Shown here: one piece after another, positions 14,073 to 18,953 of the stretch
Numbering within the stretch: the stretch's first letter is position 1
Layout: each line of letters starts with the position of its first letter
Program-made: the position numbers and the translations under genes
Notes under the pieces: generated by a model
Told to the model about the DNA's origin: nothing
The model's database searches: none
The model's input: only the letters and a program-made list of their open reading frames with translations
Assembly (NCBI GenBank): GCA_030550295.1
Contig: JAUQPQ010000027.1
Coordinates: forward strand, 1-18,953
Reading direction: 5' to 3'
DNA length: 18,953 bases
From: Chloroflexota bacterium
Lineage (GTDB): Bacteria > Chloroflexota > Dehalococcoidia > SM23-28-2 > HRBIN24

Positions 14073-14309
14073 ATGGTCTTGGGGATAGCCAAGGTAGTAG
14101 ATGTGCAGGGGGTATTCTGTCCGGGGCCGGTGCTCAAGGCCCGACAGGAGATAGAGGAGCTGGCGCCAGGGGAAATGATGGAGATTTTGGCTACCGACCC
14201 GGCAGCGGAGGCCGATCTTCCGGCCTGGGCCAAGTGGGCCGGCCATCAGGTGGTCGCCATAGAGAAGAGGGACGGTCTGATTAGGGTCCTTATACGTAAA
14301 GGGGGGTAG
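14073..14309 (+). CDS. TusA-like sulfurtransferase
   Basis: A 78-residue protein of the TusA/SirA/YedF family, small cytoplasmic carriers that hold sulfur as a persulfide on a conserved cysteine. The signature C-P-G-P lies at 16-19 (Cys16), followed by the LKARQEIEEL helix and the usual beta strands with the A-E-A-D-L-P-A-W segment near 46-53. Size matches the family. The ribosome site AGGAGG is 6 nt before the ATG. The DsrE-like gene follows after 3 nt, a pairing known from sulfur-relay and sulfur-oxidation loci. Whether the sulfur goes to tRNA thiolation, molybdopterin or dissimilatory enzymes cannot be told here; no rhodanese or cysteine desulfurase is near. Confidence 0.92.
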   Translation: MVLGIAKVVDVQGVFCPGPVLKARQEIEELAPGEMMEILATDPAAEADLPAWAKWAGHQVVAIEKRDGLIRVLIRKGG

Positions 14310-14312
14310 GCC

Positions 14313-14681
14313 ATGGCAGAGAAGAAGAGGATCGTTTATCTCCTGACCAGTGGGACGGACACGCCTGAGAGGCTATATGCGCCTTTCGTACTAGCAGCAA
14401 CTGCTGCCGCCATGGGGCAAGAACCCATCGTCTACGCCTTCATCAAGGGGATCACCGCCTTCAAGAAGGGCGAGGCAGAGAAGATTCGCGTAGGGGGTTT
14501 CCCCACCTTGAAGGAGGTTATGGAGCAGGCCCGGCAGGCAGGCACCCGGTTCTTAGTATGTGAGCAGTCATGTATGCTCCTGGGCCTGGAGCGGGGCGAC
14601 TTCATAGAGGAGGCGGAGGTGGTAGGGGCCGCCACCCTCAACGACATCGTCCTGTCGGCCGATGCGGTGGTGAGCGTGTAG
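14313..14681 (+). CDS. DsrE/DsrF-like sulfur-carrier family protein
   Basis: A 122-residue alpha/beta protein of the DsrE superfamily. It begins with the strand KRIVYLLTSGTD, contains an FIKGITAFKKG segment at 43-53, and carries the conserved cysteine as Cys83 in LVCEQSCMLLGL, with a second cysteine at 87 giving C-x-x-x-C. The context resembles DsrE2-type proteins, where a single Cys in this position binds persulfide sulfur. No membrane helix is seen. The start ATG has a GGGGGG run at the tusA end as its ribosome site. It probably exchanges sulfur with the TusA-like neighbour. Its TAG is directly followed by the convergent stop of the acyl-CoA dehydrogenase. Confidence 0.87.
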   Translation: MAEKKRIVYLLTSGTDTPERLYAPFVLAATAAAMGQEPIVYAFIKGITAFKKGEAEKIRVGGFPTLKEVMEQARQAGTRFLVCEQSCMLLGLERGDFIEEAEVVGAATLNDIVLSADAVVSV

Positions 14682-15911
14682 TTAAAAGCTGAGGTCTCCC
14701 CGCAGCAGCCGCCGAGCGATCGTTCTACGCATTATCTCGGCCGAGCCATCGGCTATACGGACAGTCCGCAGCTGGTGCCAGGCATCGTAGAGCCTGGCCT
14801 CGTTACTTAGTCCTACGCCACCCATCACCTGCATGCAGCGATCGATAGTACGGAAGCCGGCCTCAGTGGCAAAGGCCTTGATGATGGCCGTCTCCTTGAC
14901 GGCCGGCTCCCCCTGCTCTATCCGCCAGGCGCAGTTGAGCCCCATCATGCGGGCAGCGTACGTCTCTATGGCCGAGTCGGCCAAGAGCCACTGCACCCCC
15001 TGGTACTCGGCGATGGCCTGGCCGAAGGCGACCCGTTCTTGGGCATAGCGGGTTGCCCTCTCAAGGGCCCACCGCGAAAGCCCTACTGCCCGTGCACAGT
15101 TGTACAGTCGGCCCGTGTTCACCCCCTGCAGGGCGATATCGAACCCTTTGTGGAGCTCCCCCACTAAGCGCTGGCCGGGAACTCTCAGGCTAGAGAAGCG
15201 CAAGACGGCCTCCATACCCCCTACGTGGCCATAGATCCTGAGCACCTCTGCCACCTCGTATCCTGGCCACGACGCGTCCACAAAGAAGCACGAGATGCCT
15301 CCCTGGCGACGGGAGGCAGCCTCAGCATCGGTGACGGTGAAGACGAGGGCGTGATCGGCGTACGGGCCATTGGATATCCATTTCTTGGTTCCGTCTAGCA
15401 CCCACACGTCTCCGTCCTGCCGGGCAGTAGTCTTAATGGCCCATGCGTCGGACCCTGCTCCTGGTTCGGTAAGGGCGAAGCAGGCCGTCTTCTCCCCAGA
15501 GAGAAGGCCTGGGAGCACTTCTTGCCGGGCTACCTGAGAGAGGTAGCGCAGGTGTGGGCCAGGGCCACTAGTCCAGTGGGCCAGGGACTGATAGGGGAGC
15601 AGACGCCCTGGCCCGGCATGGTGATAAAGGGCCTCCCATACCAAGTAGAGGGCTATGGGGCCCAGGCCGCGACCCCCTAATTCGGTGGGGACGAAGAGGT
15701 TGTATTGCCCCGCCCGGGCCGAAGCCATACGAACCTGACGCATCAGCTGTTGCGCCTCGGCCACCAGGCGCCCATCCCGACTATACAGTCGGTGACCGTC
15801 TTCAAGGAGGTCCCGGTGCTCTTCCTCCAGGGGGACCACTACCTGGTCTACAAACCTTAAGAGGCCCTCGATGGCTTCCTGGATCTCATCGGGGACACGG
15901 AAGTCTATCAT
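14682..15911 (-). CDS. acyl-CoA dehydrogenase family protein
   Basis: A 409-residue FAD-dependent flavoprotein of the acyl-CoA dehydrogenase family, which oxidises an acyl-CoA to the 2-enoyl-CoA and passes electrons to ETF. Visible are the FALTEPGAGSDAWAI flavin/substrate loop, TKKWISNG, the ARAVGLSRWALERATRYAQ helix with R-V-A-F-G-Q, and a C-terminal QVMGGVGLS. The position of the usual catalytic Glu (Y-E-G-T) holds Asp388 in IADGSAEI, as in the ACAD10/11-like subgroup. The ATG at 15909-15911 follows GGGAGGTG; a longer frame to 15950 would overlap trpB. It lies 22 nt after trpB, so it is probably co-transcribed with the trp genes although unrelated in function. Chain specificity is unknown. 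Confidence 0.92.
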   Translation of the reverse strand: MIDFRVPDEIQEAIEGLLRFVDQVVVPLEEEHRDLLEDGHRLYSRDGRLVAEAQQLMRQVRMASARAGQYNLFVPTELGGRGLGPIALYLVWEALYHHAGPGRLLPYQSLAHWTSGPGPHLRYLSQVARQEVLPGLLSGEKTACFALTEPGAGSDAWAIKTTARQDGDVWVLDGTKKWISNGPYADHALVFTVTDAEAASRRQGGISCFFVDASWPGYEVAEVLRIYGHVGGMEAVLRFSSLRVPGQRLVGELHKGFDIALQGVNTGRLYNCARAVGLSRWALERATRYAQERVAFGQAIAEYQGVQWLLADSAIETYAARMMGLNCAWRIEQGEPAVKETAIIKAFATEAGFRTIDRCMQVMGGVGLSNEARLYDAWHQLRTVRIADGSAEIMRRTIARRLLRGDLSF

Positions 15912-15933
15912 GGCACACCTCCCTACAAGCTGG

Positions 15934-17121
15934 TTAAAGGATATTATCACCTAGCGCCCTGGCCACTATCTCCAGGTCCTTGTCTCCTCGGCCCGATAGG
16001 CAGACAAGTACTATCGCCTCCTTGGGCAACGTGCTAGCCAGACGGCTGGCGTAATATATGGCGTGGGCAGGCTCCAACGCCGGCAAGATTCCTTCTTTCT
16101 GGGCTAAAAGCTTAAACCCTTCCAGCGCTTCAGCATCGGTCACAGCCACGTAGCGGGCACGGCCAGTGTCCTTAAGGTAGGCGTGCTCGGGCCCGACGCC
16201 AGGATAGTCCAGGCCTGGGGCTATAGAGTGGGTAGGCAGGATCTGGCCGTGGCTGTCCTGCAAAAGGTAGGAGAGTGCACCGTGAAGGACACCTGGCCTT
16301 CCCTGCACAAGGGAAGCGGCATGGCGTCCTCCATATAGCCCCTCTCCCGCTGCTTCTACACCTACCAGCTCCACCGGATCTTCTAGGAAAGGATAAAAGA
16401 GGCCAATAGCATTGGAGCCACCACCCACGCAAGCCACCGCGTAGTCAGGAAGACGGCCTTCCTGATCCCACAGCTGTTCCTTGGCCTCTCGACCAATCGT
16501 AGATTGAAAGTCTCTCACCATCATGGGGTACGGATGGGGGCCAACTGCGCTGCCCAATAGGTAATGGGTATTACGCACGTTGGTGACCCAGTCCCTAATG
16601 GCTTCATTGATGGCGTCCTTAAGGGTCCTCGTACCCGATTCTACAGGCCGTACTTCAGCCCCTAGGAGGCGCATTCGGAATACGTTTGGCGCCTGGCGTC
16701 GCACATCCTCGGCGCCCATGTAGATGACACATTCTAGGCCCAACATGGCACATACGGTGGCCGTGGCCACCCCATGTTGTCCCGCTCCCGTCTCAGCTAC
16801 TACTCGCCTCTTCCCCATCCGCTTCACCAGAAGGCCCTGGCCCAAAGCGTTGTTGATCTTGTGGGCGCCTGTGTGAGCCAAGTCCTCCCTCTTCAAATAG
16901 ATCTTGGCCCCTCCTAAGTGGTCTGTCATGTTACGGGCCAGATAAAGGGGAGTAGGGCGACCAGCATAGTGACGCAGAAGGCTTGCCAGCTCCTCTTGGA
17001 AAGAGGGATCTGACCTGGCCCACAGATAAGCCTCCTCAAGCTCCTTTAGGGCTGCCACTAAGGTCTCAGGGACATAACGGCCACCGTAGGGGCCGAACCT
17101 GCCACGGGCATCGGGCAGCAT
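15934..17121 (-). CDS. trpB: tryptophan synthase beta subunit
   Basis: A 395-residue PLP enzyme that joins indole and serine to form tryptophan. It has the FGPYGGRYVPETL opening (9-21), the PLP lysine Lys88 in HTGAHKIN, Glu110 in AETGAGQHG, and the phosphate-binding GGGSN at 233-237. Length and motifs match the TrpB1 type that pairs with TrpA. The start ATG at 17119-17121 lies 1 nt after the trpF stop with GGAGG nearby; a longer frame would overlap trpF. An acyl-CoA dehydrogenase follows, where trpA would be expected. Confidence 0.97.
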   Translation of the reverse strand: MLPDARGRFGPYGGRYVPETLVAALKELEEAYLWARSDPSFQEELASLLRHYAGRPTPLYLARNMTDHLGGAKIYLKREDLAHTGAHKINNALGQGLLVKRMGKRRVVAETGAGQHGVATATVCAMLGLECVIYMGAEDVRRQAPNVFRMRLLGAEVRPVESGTRTLKDAINEAIRDWVTNVRNTHYLLGSAVGPHPYPMMVRDFQSTIGREAKEQLWDQEGRLPDYAVACVGGGSNAIGLFYPFLEDPVELVGVEAAGEGLYGGRHAASLVQGRPGVLHGALSYLLQDSHGQILPTHSIAPGLDYPGVGPEHAYLKDTGRARYVAVTDAEALEGFKLLAQKEGILPALEPAHAIYYASRLASTLPKEAIVLVCLSGRGDKDLEIVARALGDNIL

Positions 17122-17122
17122 G

Positions 17123-17836
17123 CTACTGACCCTCCGCCGCAAGAGCCGTCTTGGCCGCAACGATGAACTGTCTTATGCGGCCCACGTCTTTTCTCCCTTC
17201 CACTTCCACCCCACTGGAAACGTCCACGGCCCAGGGGCGTACGTGTCTTACAGCTTGGGCCACATTCTCAGGCGTAAGACCCCCAGCCAGAATGATGGGC
17301 ACCTCCTTAGCCACCGCCGCCGCCACGTCCCAATCTAGACGCTGACCGGCACCCCCGTAGACCCCCTCCACATAAGGGTCGAGAAGGGGGATGGCGCCCT
17401 CCTTTATGGTGGCTAGCACCTCTTCTGCCGTCTGGCCAGAGCGTACCTTGAGGCACTTGAACACAGGGCGACGTATGTGCCGGCATACCTCCCACGGCTC
17501 GGACCCAGAGAGCTGCACTACATCCAGCTTGCACCCTTCAGCTATAGCGTTGATAGTGTCTGGGTCCTGGTCGGCAAAGACGCCTACCAGCAGGGGGCGG
17601 CCTTTGGCCAAAAGTTCTTCCACGCGGGCGATGGTGGTAGGCCCCTCCCATGACCCAGGCGGCTTGTCCAACTTGCCTAGGGCTACAGCGATCTTGTAGG
17701 CCTGTCCCATGGTCACCTGGCGGCGACTAGGGGCGAAGACGACGCCTACAAAGTCAGCCCCGAAGGTGGCCGCTGCACGGGCATGCTGGGGTTCTATTAT
17801 TCCGCATATCTTGACCAGGCAGGGCTGTGTCCTCAC
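17123..17836 (-). CDS. trpF: phosphoribosylanthranilate isomerase
   Basis: A 237-residue TIM-barrel enzyme that converts phosphoribosylanthranilate to CdRP in tryptophan synthesis. The catalytic Cys11 lies in VKICG and Asp153 in PLLDPYVEG; FAPSRRQV (34-41), LAGGLTPENV (183-192) and VDVSSGVE (204-211) are canonical. It is longer than the usual 200-215 residues because of an insertion of about 25 residues around 54-80. The start is a GTG (17834-17836) preceded by GAGGT. It lies 29 nt after trpC and 1 nt before trpB. Confidence 0.96.
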   Translation of the reverse strand: MRTQPCLVKICGIIEPQHARAAATFGADFVGVVFAPSRRQVTMGQAYKIAVALGKLDKPPGSWEGPTTIARVEELLAKGRPLLVGVFADQDPDTINAIAEGCKLDVVQLSGSEPWEVCRHIRRPVFKCLKVRSGQTAEEVLATIKEGAIPLLDPYVEGVYGGAGQRLDWDVAAAVAKEVPIILAGGLTPENVAQAVRHVRPWAVDVSSGVEVEGRKDVGRIRQFIVAAKTALAAEGQ

Positions 17837-17865
17837 TTACAGTACCTCGGCCTAAGCATGGCATA

Positions 17866-18687
17866 TCATGATGAGCCCCCAACGGGTGAGGATCCTTGAG
17901 AGGCTCTTATCAGCTCCCACAACTTGGCCGCAGGATCAGGTGACGTCACTAGAGCTTCACCGACAAGGATGGCATTCACACCAAGGGCAGCCATACGGGC
18001 AGCATCCTCCCCTGTATGGATGCCCGATTCGGCCACCACCGCGACTCCAGAAGGGATAAGAGGCCGTAGCCGGGCAGTGGTCTCCAGGTCTACCCGGAAG
18101 GTGTGCAGATCCCGGTTGTTAATCCCAATTACAGACGCGCCGGCGGCCACAGCCATGGCCACCTCCTGGGAATTGTGCACTTCCACCAGAGCTTCCATCC
18201 CTAGATCTCTCGCCAAGTCCAGAAGGGAAGCTAAGGAAGGCCCATCTAGGGCCGCGCAGATTAACAGCACTGCATCGGCCCCATGGGCACGGGCCTCATA
18301 GACCTGGTAAGGATCAATGATGAAATCTTTGCGCAAAAGGGGAGGGCTGTCTGGCAACCCCCGCCTGATACTCCACAAGTGCTCCAGGGAACCACCAAAA
18401 TAACGTTCGTCTGTGAGAACGGAGATGGCCGCCGCACCGGCCTGGGCGTAGGTGGCAGCCAGACGCACTGGGTCCAAGTCTTCACGCAAAGGCCCTCGGG
18501 AGGGGCTACGAGCCTTCACCTCGGCGATTACCTGAAGACCGGGCCTATCCAAGGCCTCTTTCAGAGACCGTGGCGGAGGCACCAAGGGCAGGCGATCGAT
18601 GAGCTGAGGAAGGGGAGCCCTTACCCTGGCCAACTCCACCTCCCTCCTCTTATGGTCAAGGATCTCCGCCAGGATAGATCCCCTCAC
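17866..18687 (-). CDS. trpC: indole-3-glycerol phosphate synthase
   Basis: A 273-residue TIM-barrel enzyme that closes the indole ring of CdRP with loss of carbon dioxide. The catalytic set is complete: Glu56 and Lys58 in IAEVKARSPS, Lys120 in LLRKDFI, Glu169 in LVEVHN, and GINNRDL (188-194) plus AESGI (219-223). The start is a GTG (18685-18687), one base after the trpD stop. The last ~15 residues are Ser/Gly rich. It lies between trpD and trpF in the usual order. Confidence 0.97.
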   Translation of the reverse strand: MRGSILAEILDHKRREVELARVRAPLPQLIDRLPLVPPPRSLKEALDRPGLQVIAEVKARSPSRGPLREDLDPVRLAATYAQAGAAAISVLTDERYFGGSLEHLWSIRRGLPDSPPLLRKDFIIDPYQVYEARAHGADAVLLICAALDGPSLASLLDLARDLGMEALVEVHNSQEVAMAVAAGASVIGINNRDLHTFRVDLETTARLRPLIPSGVAVVAESGIHTGEDAARMAALGVNAILVGEALVTSPDPAAKLWELIRASQGSSPVGGSS

Positions 18688-18688
18688 T

Positions 18689-18953
18689 CTACATCCCTAC
18701 CTCTTGCGTATACTGGATGAACTCTTGGAGCTTTCGCCAAGCTGCCCCAGAATCGATAGCCTCTGCGGCCATAGCTACCCCGTCCTTAAGGTTAGGGGCC
18801 AACTCTGCTGCCACAAGGGCTGCGCTTGCATTAAGGAGGAGGAAACTCCGGAGCGGTCCACTATCTCGCCTTTGGATGACTCCTAGCAGCAGTTGGGCGT
18901 TCTCACGGGCATCGCCCCCACATACCGCCTCTAGGGGGCTCAAAGGGAGGCCT
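18689..18953 (-). CDS. trpD: anthranilate phosphoribosyltransferase (5' part beyond window)
   Basis: Only the C-terminal 88 codons are in the window; the frame is open to the edge and the start is outside. The segment C-G-G-D-A-R-E-N-A, then LLLNASAALVAAELA and EAIDSGAAWRKL, matches the end of TrpD, which transfers the phosphoribosyl group from PRPP to anthranilate. The N-terminal glycine-rich PRPP motif cannot be checked here. It is followed 1 nt later by trpC. A partner trpE/trpG pair is expected beyond the window. Confidence 0.93.
   Translation of the reverse strand, partial: GLPLSPLEAVCGGDARENAQLLLGVIQRRDSGPLRSFLLLNASAALVAAELAPNLKDGVAMAAEAIDSGAAWRKLQEFIQYTQEVGM

Noticed and set aside
1..18953. 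tRNA, rRNA, CRISPR, IS elements, att sites or T-box/riboswitch leaders
   Set aside because: No tRNA-like fold, repeat-spacer array, transposase or long leader was seen; tyrS and the aro genes have upstream genes within 0-75 nt, leaving no space for a T-box.

Overview
This window reads as a bacterial chromosome segment of moderately high G+C (roughly 58-60 percent by eye). It is almost entirely coding and carries no mobile element, rRNA, tRNA or CRISPR array that I can see. Codon use favours AGG, ATA and CTA, a style common in thermophiles. The gene set (TyrZ-type TyrRS, Thermotoga-type DAHP synthase, AroH chorismate mutase, a dense trp/aro/scpA/ribF/tyrS/recJ cluster, methylmalonyl-CoA epimerase) suggests a Chloroflexota-like thermophile, perhaps Dehalococcoidia. 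That placement is an impression that I could not test by comparison.

Layout, left to right. (1) 1-1081, minus: a methylmalonyl-CoA epimerase-like VOC protein followed by an alpha/beta hydrolase cut by the window edge. (2) 1159-2049, plus: a single diacylglycerol/lipid kinase-family gene, overlapping the next gene tail to tail. (3) About 2046-13933, minus: a gene train of about 12 kb read right to left in the order CPBP protease, trpA, aroH, aroF, scpA, URO-D-family protein, ribF, tyrS, acpS, nnr, recJ, recF. Junctions run from 8-nt overlaps to gaps of a few tens of bases, the largest being 73 nt before aroH, so it looks like one long operon. (4) 14073-14681, plus: a two-gene sulfur-relay pair (TusA-like and DsrE-like) behind a near-consensus promoter. 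(5) 14682-18953, minus: trpD (partial), trpC, trpF, trpB and then an acyl-CoA dehydrogenase.

How the genes work together. DAHP synthase makes the first committed intermediate of the shikimate pathway, chorismate mutase sends chorismate towards Phe/Tyr, and TrpD-C-F-B-A make tryptophan from chorismate-derived anthranilate. TyrS, in the same train as aroF and aroH, uses one end product. The trp genes are split: trpB and trpA sit on the same strand but are separated by about 2.7 kb holding the dehydrogenase, the reversed sulfur-relay pair and the protease. The distal half of the long operon is housekeeping: chromosome condensation (ScpA), flavin cofactors (RibF), ACP activation (AcpS), NAD(P)HX repair (Nnr) and RecFOR-pathway repair (RecJ and RecF together).

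The most unusual points are a tyrosyl-tRNA synthetase in which the HIGH signature reads TLGW and KMSKS reads KMSQS, and a URO-D-family protein that lacks the HemE signature but carries the His-x-Cys...Cys pattern of zinc/corrinoid methyltransferases. No intergenic stretch exceeds 100 bases. I did not find a wholly new multi-gene system.
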